The translations under genes and the position numbers were made by a program. 8,151 nucleotides of DNA from Chloroflexota bacterium (GTDB lineage Bacteria > Chloroflexota > Chloroflexia > Thermomicrobiales > UBA6265): the NCBI GenBank assembly GCA_023392645.1, contig JAEVYR010000612.1, positions 1 through 8,151 on the forward strand, in the 5' to 3' direction. The notes under the pieces were generated by a model. The model was not told the origin of the DNA, searched no databases, and saw only the letters and a program-made list of their open reading frames with translations. This document shows, piece after piece, positions 1 through 5,811 of the stretch (within the stretch, counting starts at the first letter, position 1; every line of letters begins with the position of its first letter).

Positions 1-500
1 CGGTAGGCGTGCGAATGCAGCGAGACGGTGTCGATGAAGCCGTGGTCGGCGAGGAAGCGCGGCGGCGCCACGGGGAAGAGGACGAAGACCACGAGCCCGA
101 TCGCGCCGGAGATCAGCAGGGCCGAGCGGTAGGTGGCGAACGCCTCGCGATGCTTCCAGATCAGCCAGCTGAGGGTGCCGGCGATCAGCGGCCAGTGACC
201 GAAGATGTAGACCCGATTGGCGAGTGTCGCCAGCCAGTCGTGCTCCAGCACCTTCCCCTGCAGCCACGGCTCGTGGAAGACGCCGAGCGCGCGCTCGAAG
301 GCGACCACCCGGTCGGCGTTGTCGAACGCCAGCGCGACGCGCGTTTCCATCAGGCCGCGGACGAAGAAGTAGAGCAGCGCGCCGAGCACGATCACCGCCG
401 TTTCGGTGACGACGCGTATCGGGATGAGATGGACGGCGCGGCGCGCGGGAGTCGTCGGCCGGTGGCGATGGGGGTGAATAACGGGTGATGACAGGGCCAC
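1..500 (-). CDS. PAP2-superfamily (inositolphosphotransferase Aur1/Ipt1-like, PAP2_3) membrane protein, C-terminus beyond window
   Basis: Reading the minus strand from a GTG at 500 gives 166 codons open to the window edge. An AAGGAG Shine-Dalgarno lies at 513-508, seven bases before the GTG, and this fixes the start. After a His/Arg/Pro-rich cytosolic leader (residues 1-28) come a membrane segment (about 30-49), a segment containing YIFGHWPLI (98-106), another helix (about 126-143) and the motif FPVAPPRFL (142-150). The FGHWP and P-x-APPR pattern is typical of PAP2_3 proteins, which are membrane enzymes acting on phospholipid or inositol-phosphate head groups. In this family the catalytic part (an xMPSxH-type motif) follows shortly after the APPR segment, so it lies just outside the window and activity cannot be judged here. 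The precise substrate is unknown. The gene appears monocistronic, with its own 5' region of about 300 bases. Confidence 0.85.
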   Translation of the reverse strand, partial: MALSSPVIHPHRHRPTTPARRAVHLIPIRVVTETAVIVLGALLYFFVRGLMETRVALAFDNADRVVAFERALGVFHEPWLQGKVLEHDWLATLANRVYIFGHWPLIAGTLSWLIWKHREAFATYRSALLISGAIGLVVFVLFPVAPPRFLADHGFIDTVSLHSHAY

Positions 501-507
501 GAGGCGA

Positions 508-513
508 CTCCTT
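508..513 (-). promoter_or_regulatory. Ribosome binding site AAGGAG of the PAP2-like gene
   Basis: AAGGAG on the minus strand is followed by a 7-base spacer and GTG at 500. It supports a GTG start for a frame that has no nearby in-frame ATG. Confidence 0.75.
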
Positions 514-598
514 CTGGACTTCCGGGCGGTGGGCGGCGCGACGTTGCGCTGCCCTATTCGATGATGCGCCCTGGCGGCGTTGTGCCGAAGCAGGCGAC

Positions 599-627
599 CG
601 GGACCTTTCGAGGGAGGGCTATCCCCC
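599..627 (-). repeat. Interspersed structured element, copy A (short form)
   Basis: On the plus strand this reads CGGGA, 2 bases, TTTCG, 2 bases, GGAGGG (613-618), then directly CTATCCCCC (619-627). The same blocks in the same order occur in copy B (4082-4132), where 21 extra bases separate GGAGGG from CTATCCCCC. GGAGGG and the C-run can pair as a small hairpin with a CTAT loop and one bulged A. The element sits inside a larger stem, 594-603 against 631-640, which is 10 bp with one G-T wobble. It lies about 100 bases upstream of the PAP2-like start. The orientation is given as minus because the downstream gene is on that strand; the functional strand is unknown. Confidence 0.5.
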
Positions 628-769
628 GCCTCTCGGTCGCGGTGCCCGTCACCTTGTCCAAAGAACGACGCCGCGCGCGATTCGTGAGTTCCCGGGACCC
701 GCCGATCGCCCCGCCGGCGTCGTCAATGAGACGAGCCGGGACGCGCCATTGTGACCCTCGAACACGACG

Positions 770-796
770 AAACCCCTGCCGGTTTGGCAGGGGTTT
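770..796 (-). terminator. Intrinsic-terminator-like hairpin after the SRPBCC gene
   Basis: AAACCCCTGCC (770-780) and GGCAGGGGTTT (786-796) form a perfect 11-bp stem with a 5-base loop. It begins 30 bases past the stop of the minus-strand SRPBCC gene. The transcript end has only a short T run, so termination strength is uncertain. Confidence 0.7.
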
Positions 797-826
797 CTAG
801 TCGAATGAGGGCATGGGGACGGGCCG

Positions 827-1285
827 CTACAGGCCGGCAGGGTACCTGTCGCGGACGAGGTTGAGCGCGATGCCGTGCTCCAGCCATGCCTTCGCGCCGG
901 CCATCAGCAGCGTGAAGCCTCCGACCGAGTCGAGCGCCTGGGCGACCACCGCATCGTCATCGCCGGTGAAACCACTGTTCTCGACTTCGACGAACGTCCC
1001 TGCGGGCAGCTCGCGGAAGGTCCACGCGACCGTGGTTGCAGGCTCGCCGGCCGCGGACCATTCGATCACGATCCGCTCGTTGGGCGCGAGCTCGCGGACC
1101 TTGACGTCGACGGTGACGCCGTGGTCGTCCCACATCCACTGCACGGGCTTGCCGGCGTCGAGGCGGTCGCTGCCGCGGGAGTACCAGAAGCGGGAGGTGA
1201 CGGCGGGATCGATGAAGGCGTCGTAGACCTCGTTGAGCGGCTTGCGGATCAGCATGCCGGCGACGGCGACGGGCGTCTGGTTCAT
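827..1285 (-). CDS. SRPBCC / AHSA1-like domain protein
   Basis: The product has 152 residues and lacks a signal peptide or membrane segment, so it is cytosolic. The N-terminal part, IRKPLNEVYDAFIDPA (13-28) followed by SRFWYSRGSDRLDAGK (31-46) and VQWMWDDHG (48-56), matches the START-like SRPBCC fold in the AHSA1/polyketide-cyclase branch: the first strand, the helix that ends in a Trp/Tyr patch, then the cavity strands. The segment ERIVIEWS (70-77) and the final long helix (about 113-146) complete the helix-grip fold at about the usual family length of 140-160 residues. Members bind hydrophobic ligands or act as stress co-chaperones, but the ligand here cannot be named. ATG at 1285 has AAGGAG at 1298-1293 with a 7-base spacer. 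The gene appears to be transcribed alone and is followed by a strong hairpin. Confidence 0.88.
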   Translation of the reverse strand: MNQTPVAVAGMLIRKPLNEVYDAFIDPAVTSRFWYSRGSDRLDAGKPVQWMWDDHGVTVDVKVRELAPNERIVIEWSAAGEPATTVAWTFRELPAGTFVEVENSGFTGDDDAVVAQALDSVGGFTLLMAGAKAWLEHGIALNLVRDRYPAGL

Positions 1286-1320
1286 GCGCGTGCTCCTTCC
1301 TGGGCGATGTATCGGGGGCC

Positions 1321-1326
1321 AGTGTA
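1321..1326 (-). promoter_or_regulatory. Possible -10 element (TACACT) of the SRPBCC gene
   Basis: On the minus strand TACACT lies about 36 bases upstream of the ATG at 1285, a sensible 5' leader length. The -35 side (TTTCTG, 19 bases away) is poor, so this is a weak call. Confidence 0.3.
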
Positions 1327-1355
1327 CAGTCTCGCCCGTGCCGGGCAGAAACGAT

Positions 1356-1380
1356 GCGGGAGGCCCTCATGGCCTCCCGC
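1356..1380 (-). terminator. Hairpin downstream of the MMPL gene
   Basis: GCGGGAGGCC (1356-1365) and GGCCTCCCGC (1371-1380) form a perfect 10-bp stem with a 5-base loop, 88 bases beyond the MMPL stop. On the minus strand it is followed by ATCGTTTCT, a weak T-rich tail. It probably ends MMPL transcription and separates it from the SRPBCC gene. Confidence 0.6.
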
Positions 1381-1468
1381 GATTGCCGGATTTCGATGGT
1401 GGGCGGGGCCGGATGCCCTGCCCCTGCCATCGCTACCGAGGAGCGCGCGTGTCTGCTTTCTCGCCTTG

Positions 1469-3763
1469 CTACTCCCCGACCGGAGCCTGACGCAAGGTCG
1501 GCTGCGGCGGCGTCGGCCGGAAGCTCTCCGGCTGGCGCGGCAGGCGAATCGGGGCGAGATCGCCCTCGACGCGGACATCCGGCAGCCAGCCGAGGACGCG
1601 CGGGAACCACCAGTTGGCGCGACCCAGCAGCTTCAGCACCGCCGGCACCAGGATCGTTCGGATCAGCGTCGCGTCGAGCAGCACCGCGAAGGCGAGGCCA
1701 AAGCCCATCTGCTGCATCTCCACCAGCCGGCCGCCGGCGAAGGAGGCGAAGACCGCGACCATGATCAGGGCGGCGCCCGTGATCAGCCGGCCGGTCTGCT
1801 GCAGGCCCATCCGGACCGCGGCGTCGTTGTCGCCGGTGTGGTCGTAGTGCTCGCGCACCCGGCTCAGCAGGAAGACGTGGTAGTCCATCGAGAGCCCGAA
1901 GAGGATGCAGAAGAGCATCACCGGCAGCCAGTTGGTGATCGTGTCGACCTCGGTGAACCCAAACAGGCTCGCGCCGAATCCGTATTGGAAGACCAGCACC
2001 AGCGTGCCGTAGGCCGCCCCGACCGAGAGCAGGTTCATCAGGATCGAGGTCAGCGGCACCAGGATCGACCGGAACGCGACCATCAGCAGCACGAAGCTAA
2101 GCCCGAGCACGAAGGCGAACACGACCGGGAGGTTGTCGATCAGCGCGGTGTCGAAGTCGATCGTCTCGGCGGTGTCGCCGGTGATGTAGACGTCGTCCGC
2201 GGCGTCGCCGAAGGCGGCCGGCACCACGTCGGAGCGGAGATCCTTCACCGTTCGCTCGGCATCGTGCGAGTACGGATCGGCCCGGAGGACCGCGTTGACC
2301 ACCGTCAACTCGCCGTCCTCGCTCTTTTCCGTGGAGACCGCGCCGAAGTCGCCGCTGTCCTGGAGGGTCGTGACGAACGCCTGGATCGTCGAGTCGTCGT
2401 TGGCGTCGCCGCTGACGGCAATCTCGACCGGTGAATCCATGCCCGCCGAGAAGTCGTCGGCGAGGATAGTGAAGCCCCGGGTGAAGTCGGTTTCGGGCAG
2501 CGAGCTGGTCTCCTGGGAGCCGATGTTCATCGAGAGCACCGGCGCGGCGAGCAGCAGCAGGATCGCCAGCGACGCGACCAGCCACGCCACCGGGCGGCGC
2601 ATCACGGCCGAGGCGAGGTGCCCCCAGAGACCGCTGCCGACCTTCGTCTCGAACTCGGCGTAGCCGGTGCCGTCCTGTCGCTTGAGCTTGCGCATCATGC
2701 CGAAGCGCGGGGCGTTGGCCCAGTCGCCGATCAGGCGAACCATCGCCGGCAGCAGCGTCATCGCGGCGGCGACGGCGACCACGACGACCAGCGCCGCGGA
2801 GACGCCCATCGCCTGGAAGAAATTGATCGGCAGCAGCATCAGCCCGAGCAGGGCCAGGATGACCGTGCCGCCCGAGAACATCACGGCCTTGCCGGCACTG
2901 CCGCCGGCGCGCTCGATCGCGGTCAGCTTCGGCGCGCCGTCGCGGCGCTCCTCCCGGAACCGCTCGAAGAAGAAGAGCGCGTAGTCGATGCCGACGGCCA
3001 GGCCGATCATGCTGACGAGGCTGAGCGTGGTGCTGTCGAGCACGAGCACGTTGGCCAGCAGCAGCACGAAGCCGGTGGTGACAGCGATCGAGACGAGGCC
3101 GATGGCGAGCGGCAGGATCGGGGCGATCAGCGCGCCGAAGACCACCAGCAGGACGAGCCCGGCGACCGGCAGGCCGATGCTGATCTCCTTGGAGAGATCC
3201 TCCTCGGCGATCGTGCCGAAGGTTGCGTTGCCGCTGATGTCGCCCACCGAGTAGACGGCGACGGCGTCGGTCGCGGCGCCCTGGGCGTCGTCGAGGTACT
3301 GCTCGCCGCGTTCTGTGTACTCGTCCGCGACGTCATTGAACGCGACCGGAATCACCAGCGAGTGGCGGTCGTCGGAAACGAGTGCGGCGGCCTCCGGCGC
3401 GCCGGCGGCGTCGTAGTAGTTCGTCAGCGAGGCGATGTCGTCCTTCCACGGTGCGAGACCGTCGACGGTTTCCGACACCACCTGTTTGAAGGCGTCGTCG
3501 TCGACCGTGTAGCGCTCGGAGTGGACGACGATCGTCTCGTTGGCGAGTTGGTCGTGGTGGAAGTGGTCGTCGATGAGCTGGTTGGCGACCTGCGAATCGG
3601 GATCGTTGGTGAAGCCGGCGCCCTCGCCCGTCGTCGGGCCGGAGAAGGCGTTGCCGAGCATGGTGACGACGACGAGCAGCGCCACCCAGGCGGCAAGCGT
3701 TCGCCATGGGTGCCGGGCGCTGGAGCCGGCGAGTTTCTGGGGCGACAGGAACGACAATCGCAT
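1469..3763 (-). CDS. MMPL/RND-family membrane transporter (YdfJ/MmpL-like)
   Basis: The product has 764 residues and the two-fold RND layout: membrane helix 1 (about 24-40), a periplasmic domain (about 45-190), five helices (about 195-345), a cytosolic linker (346-388), helix 7 (390-411), a second periplasmic domain (412-545), then five more helices (546-712). GLAVGIDYALFFFERFREE (254-272) and FGLSMDYHVFLLSRVRE (622-638) carry the paired Asp-Tyr residues D260/Y261 and D627/Y628, equivalent to the proton-relay pairs of MmpL3. It should therefore be a proton-driven exporter of lipids or other hydrophobic molecules; the substrate is unknown. A Pro/Arg-rich cytosolic tail (730-764) follows the last helix. 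ATG at 3763 is chosen because GGAGAA lies 6 bases upstream. The frame stays open to 4090, but that extra 109-residue stretch is Arg/Pro-rich and not protein-like. No TetR-type regulator, a common partner, is adjacent. Confidence 0.93.
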   Translation of the reverse strand: MRLSFLSPQKLAGSSARHPWRTLAAWVALLVVVTMLGNAFSGPTTGEGAGFTNDPDSQVANQLIDDHFHHDQLANETIVVHSERYTVDDDAFKQVVSETVDGLAPWKDDIASLTNYYDAAGAPEAAALVSDDRHSLVIPVAFNDVADEYTERGEQYLDDAQGAATDAVAVYSVGDISGNATFGTIAEEDLSKEISIGLPVAGLVLLVVFGALIAPILPLAIGLVSIAVTTGFVLLLANVLVLDSTTLSLVSMIGLAVGIDYALFFFERFREERRDGAPKLTAIERAGGSAGKAVMFSGGTVILALLGLMLLPINFFQAMGVSAALVVVVAVAAAMTLLPAMVRLIGDWANAPRFGMMRKLKRQDGTGYAEFETKVGSGLWGHLASAVMRRPVAWLVASLAILLLLAAPVLSMNIGSQETSSLPETDFTRGFTILADDFSAGMDSPVEIAVSGDANDDSTIQAFVTTLQDSGDFGAVSTEKSEDGELTVVNAVLRADPYSHDAERTVKDLRSDVVPAAFGDAADDVYITGDTAETIDFDTALIDNLPVVFAFVLGLSFVLLMVAFRSILVPLTSILMNLLSVGAAYGTLVLVFQYGFGASLFGFTEVDTITNWLPVMLFCILFGLSMDYHVFLLSRVREHYDHTGDNDAAVRMGLQQTGRLITGAALIMVAVFASFAGGRLVEMQQMGFGLAFAVLLDATLIRTILVPAVLKLLGRANWWFPRVLGWLPDVRVEGDLAPIRLPRQPESFRPTPPQPTLRQAPVGE

Positions 3764-3769
3764 GAGCGC

Positions 3770-3775
3770 TTCTCC
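3770..3775 (-). promoter_or_regulatory. Ribosome binding site GGAGAA of the MMPL gene
   Basis: GGAGAA with a 6-base spacer before the ATG at 3763 decides this start over the upstream in-frame start at 4090. Confidence 0.7.
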
Positions 3776-3798
3776 GTGCGTGTGGTGGCGGATCGGCC

Positions 3799-3815
3799 GG
3801 AACGCTCGTCGTTCC
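3799..3815. promoter_or_regulatory. Small inverted repeat in the MMPL leader
   Basis: GGAACG (3799-3804), a 5-base gap, CGTTCC (3810-3815), centred about 44 bases before the MMPL ATG. It could be an operator half-site pair or an RNA hairpin in the leader. There is only sequence symmetry to support it. Confidence 0.25.
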
Positions 3816-3889
3816 CGACCTCGGTGGACCCGCTTCTGTTGTATCCCGGCGGCGCGGCCGTGCCCTCGGCGGGAGGGTCGGTTTGCCGG

Positions 3890-3902
3890 GACGGATTCCG
3901 TC
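3890..3902. promoter_or_regulatory. Candidate operator palindrome upstream of MMPL
   Basis: GACGGA-T-TCCGTC is a perfect 6-1-6 inverted repeat about 127 bases upstream of the MMPL start. Its size and symmetry suit a dimeric regulator such as a TetR-family protein, a common controller of MMPL genes. No such regulator is encoded in the window. Confidence 0.3.
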
Positions 3903-4014
3903 TGACCGTTGCGTGCGTCGTTGGGCGGATGTGTGCCTCGGTCCATAGGCGGAGAGGACCGAAACCCAGTGACGAGCCTGCGAGCGAGGCGTGACCTGCG
4001 TGTGGACGGGATGT

Positions 4015-4024
4015 CACGATCGTG
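4015..4024. promoter_or_regulatory. Palindrome CACGATCGTG
   Basis: A perfect 10-base palindrome in the region upstream of MMPL. A palindrome of this size can occur by chance in GC-rich DNA, so its role as a protein site is only a possibility. Confidence 0.2.
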
Positions 4025-4081
4025 CGTCGCCCGGCACGTCACCATGGTGCGCGGAAGCTGAGGATCTCCCAAGAAGGCCAT

Positions 4082-4132
4082 CGGGAGCATTTCGGCGGAG
4101 GGTACCCTCCCCCGTTCTGGCGGCTATCCCCC
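4082..4132 (-). repeat. Interspersed structured element, copy B (long form)
   Basis: On the plus strand this shows the same ordered blocks as copy A at 599-627: CGGGA (4082-4086), 3 bases, TTTCG (4090-4094), 2 bases, GGAGGG (4097-4102), then 21 extra bases, then CTATCCCCC (4124-4132). GGAGGGTACCCTCC (4097-4110) is a perfect 14-base palindrome created by the start of the extra segment. The element lies about 320 bases upstream of the MMPL start and about 190 bases past the hydrolase stop. The shared blocks and their order make chance similarity unlikely. Whether it is a mobile repeat, a protein site or an RNA element is open. Confidence 0.5.
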
Positions 4133-4322
4133 AAGCTCGAGCAAGCATGGAGAAGCGCCCGGCTGACAAGCGGCGCCAGGTGTCGTGATGCGTCGGGCCA
4201 GATTGTTGGACGACATCTTAAACGGCGAGCAGCGTGAGGCGCGACTGATCGACCTCTTCGGAGGGTGGCTGCGTGGACATGGTGTCAGCCGAACGTCGGT
4301 CGGCGCCGATCCGGCCCCGCGG

Positions 4323-5651
4323 TCACGTCGACGCCCCGATCGCCGGGTAGACGTAGCTCCAGAATGCGTTGGTGACCGGACGGAACCACAGCAGGTCGTC
4401 GACCTGGAACAAGAGGATTGCGACCATGTCCTCGACCGGATCGCAAACGAGGAGGGTTGAGGTTCCCCCCAGCCACCCCACGCTGCCGGCGCGCGGAAGG
4501 CCGCTCTCCCGCGTGATCACGCCGAGCCCGAGTCCCCATCCCCAGGCGTCCAGCCCGGGGAAAAAGGTGCCGGTCGACCGCTGTTGCAGCGTGAGGTTGT
4601 TCGTCGTCATTTCCTCGAACAGCGCGTCCGACAGGAACTGGCCGTCGTCGTGGCGGCTGCCGTTCACCAGCATCCGCCCGAACGCGAGCAGGTCGTCCGC
4701 GGTCGAGACGAGCCCGCCGCCGCCGGACTCGAAGGCCGGAGGCTTGACCCACACCCCGCCCCTGGCCGGGTCGCGAATCTCCATCTCACCGGTGTTGGGG
4801 TTGCGCCCGTAGAGCGTCACGAACCGGTCGAGCTTCGCCTCGGGGACATGGAAACCGGTATCGGCCATCCCAAGCGGTGAGAAGACGAACTCCTGCAGGT
4901 AGTTCCCGAGCGAGCCCCCGGTGACCCGCTCGATCAACACGCCGGCGACGTCCATCGGGGTGTTGTACCGCCAAACCTCGCCGGGCTGGCTGGCGAGCGG
5001 CAGGCCGCCGAGGATCTCCATGAACTCGCCCGCCGGCGGCAACGGTGCGAAGGCGATGCCTGATTCGACGAACGCCTCCTGGAGCGGGTAGGTTCCTGGC
5101 GGGTCGAAAAACCAGCCGAGCCCCATCTTGAAGCTGAGGATGTCGCGCAGCGTGATCGGCCGCTCGGCGGGAACGGTGTCGTCGATCGGACTCCGCAGCG
5201 TGCGCACGACCTGGCGGTCGGCCAGTTCCGGCAGCCACGGGTCGACCGGATCGTCGAGCCCGATCTCGCCCCCCTCGACCAGCGTCAGGGCAGCCATCGC
5301 CACGATCGGCTTGGTCACGGAGGCGATGCGGAAGACCGAATCGCGTCGCATCGGCTCGCCGGTTTCGAGGTCCAGCACGCCAATTGCGCCATACTCCACC
5401 GCTCCACGGTAACTCACCAGCCACACCGCGCCCGGCCCGCCGGTGTCGCGGACCACGCCTTCGACAAACGCCTCAACGTCCGCGAAGCCGGTGGATCTCG
5501 TCGCGGCGGATGGGGTCGCCCGTCGTGCCTGCGACCCGATTGGTGAAACCAGTGAGCTGGCGGCCGCGGTCAGGCCGGTCACGAACCGACGGCGGGAGGT
5601 CCGTGAGCGGTACAACCGGCTGGCGTTTGCGTCTGCGGGTGGCGACTGCAT
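4323..5651 (-). CDS. Tat-exported serine hydrolase, class C beta-lactamase / penicillin-binding-protein-like fold
   Basis: The product has 442 residues. SRRRFV (19-24) followed by a hydrophobic stretch to about residue 35 and a QARRATPSA region is a twin-arginine signal, so folded export is expected. The mature part has the beta-lactamase fold: SVTK (111-114) supplies the nucleophile Ser111 and Lys114; YNT (229-231) supplies the tyrosine of the Y-x-N position with Thr in place of Asn; SGGGGLVST (309-317) is the usual glycine-rich turn; GWLGG (392-396) takes the place of the K/H-T-G triad. These variants are common in EstB-like esterases and uncharacterised family members, so an esterase or peptidase role is more likely than true beta-lactam resistance. 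The ATG at 5651 is preferred to an in-frame TTG at 5675, because a purine-rich GGAAGAGG sits between them. A promoter candidate lies at 5702-5730. Confidence 0.9.
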   Translation of the reverse strand: MQSPPADANASRLYRSRTSRRRFVTGLTAAASSLVSPIGSQARRATPSAATRSTGFADVEAFVEGVVRDTGGPGAVWLVSYRGAVEYGAIGVLDLETGEPMRRDSVFRIASVTKPIVAMAALTLVEGGEIGLDDPVDPWLPELADRQVVRTLRSPIDDTVPAERPITLRDILSFKMGLGWFFDPPGTYPLQEAFVESGIAFAPLPPAGEFMEILGGLPLASQPGEVWRYNTPMDVAGVLIERVTGGSLGNYLQEFVFSPLGMADTGFHVPEAKLDRFVTLYGRNPNTGEMEIRDPARGGVWVKPPAFESGGGGLVSTADDLLAFGRMLVNGSRHDDGQFLSDALFEEMTTNNLTLQQRSTGTFFPGLDAWGWGLGLGVITRESGLPRAGSVGWLGGTSTLLVCDPVEDMVAILLFQVDDLLWFRPVTNAFWSYVYPAIGAST

Positions 5652-5701
5652 GACGTGCCCTGCCTCTTCCAGCAATCGATTTCTCTGGCGTCCCGATACT
5701 T

Positions 5702-5730
5702 ATGTTGCCTTGGAAGGGTCGCCAGGTCAA
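5702..5730 (-). promoter_or_regulatory. Promoter candidate for the serine hydrolase
   Basis: On the minus strand TTGACC (5730-5725) and CAACAT (5707-5702) are separated by 17 bases. The -35 matches 5 of 6 consensus bases; the -10 keeps the key A, A and T positions. A start near 5695 would give a leader of about 45 bases. Confidence 0.5.
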
Positions 5731-5748
5731 GGCTCGGAGCGCGACGAG

Positions 5749-5777
5749 GGCAAACGCCGTCACCTCCGGCGTTTGCC
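5749..5777 (-). terminator. Hairpin terminator candidate after the NHL gene
   Basis: GGCAAACGCCG (5749-5759) and CGGCGTTTGCC (5767-5777) form a perfect 11-bp stem with a 7-base loop, 35 bases past the stop at 5812. No T run follows on the minus strand. It lies just before the hydrolase promoter and would insulate it. Confidence 0.6.
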
Positions 5778-5811
5778 TGGGCCGCCTTGTGGCGCGCGGT
5801 TCGCTCCGTCT

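Larger units (their letters stand above)
505..826. other. Intergenic region between the PAP2-like gene 5' end and the SRPBCC gene 3' end
   Basis: These 322 bases contain no convincing gene on either strand; the open frames present translate to Arg/Ala/Pro-rich sequence without family resemblance. The region holds the PAP2 ribosome site, an imperfect 47-base hairpin enclosing repeat copy A (594-640), and the terminator hairpin of the upstream minus gene (770-796). I found no convincing -35/-10 pair for the PAP2-like gene. Confidence 0.6.
3764..4322. other. Long intergenic region upstream of the MMPL gene
   Basis: These 559 bases lie between the MMPL start and the hydrolase stop. I see no supportable gene. 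The MMPL frame remains open through part of it by chance of high GC, and a plus-strand frame from 4185 or 4188 runs antisense into the hydrolase. The region holds a hairpin near the MMPL start (3799-3815), palindromes at 3890-3902, 4015-4024 and 4300-4309, and repeat copy B (4082-4132). No clear terminator hairpin follows the hydrolase stop, and no convincing -35/-10 pair was found for MMPL. Confidence 0.6.

Noticed and set aside
9..488. Plus-strand open frame of 159 codons opposite the PAP2-like gene
   Set aside because: Acidic/Arg-rich composition with no family resemblance; the minus strand gives a clear PAP2_3 protein with membrane helices and a good ribosome site.
485..754. Plus-strand 89-codon frame in the 505-826 intergenic region
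   Set aside because: Arg/Ala/Pro-rich, no family resemblance, and it crosses the structured repeat and the PAP2 ribosome site.
875..2434. Long plus-strand frame (519 codons) across the SRPBCC and MMPL genes
   Set aside because: Antisense artefact of high GC; the His/Gln/Arg/Asp-rich repeats mirror hydrophobic codons of the MMPL gene.
2618..3994. Long plus-strand frame (458 codons) opposite MMPL
   Set aside because: Same antisense effect; no domain pattern, whereas the minus strand has MMPL motifs throughout.
3764..4090. 109-residue N-terminal extension of MMPL up to an in-frame start at 4090
   Set aside because: Arg/Pro/His-rich and not protein-like; the ATG at 3763 has a ribosome site and begins in the normal N-terminal segment of the family.
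4218..4280. Minus-strand 20-codon frame MSTQPPSEEVDQSRLTLLAV
   Set aside because: No ribosome site and too short to support from one sequence.
4300..4309. Palindrome TCGGCGCCGA just past the hydrolase stop, considered as a terminator
   Set aside because: It has no loop and no T run; a 10-base GC palindrome is easily produced by chance here.
4185..4460. Plus-strand frame beginning RRARLLDDILNGEQREARL
   Set aside because: The first 45 residues look somewhat helical and protein-like, but the ribosome site is weak and the second half is antisense to the hydrolase C-terminus. Conservation would be needed to revive it.
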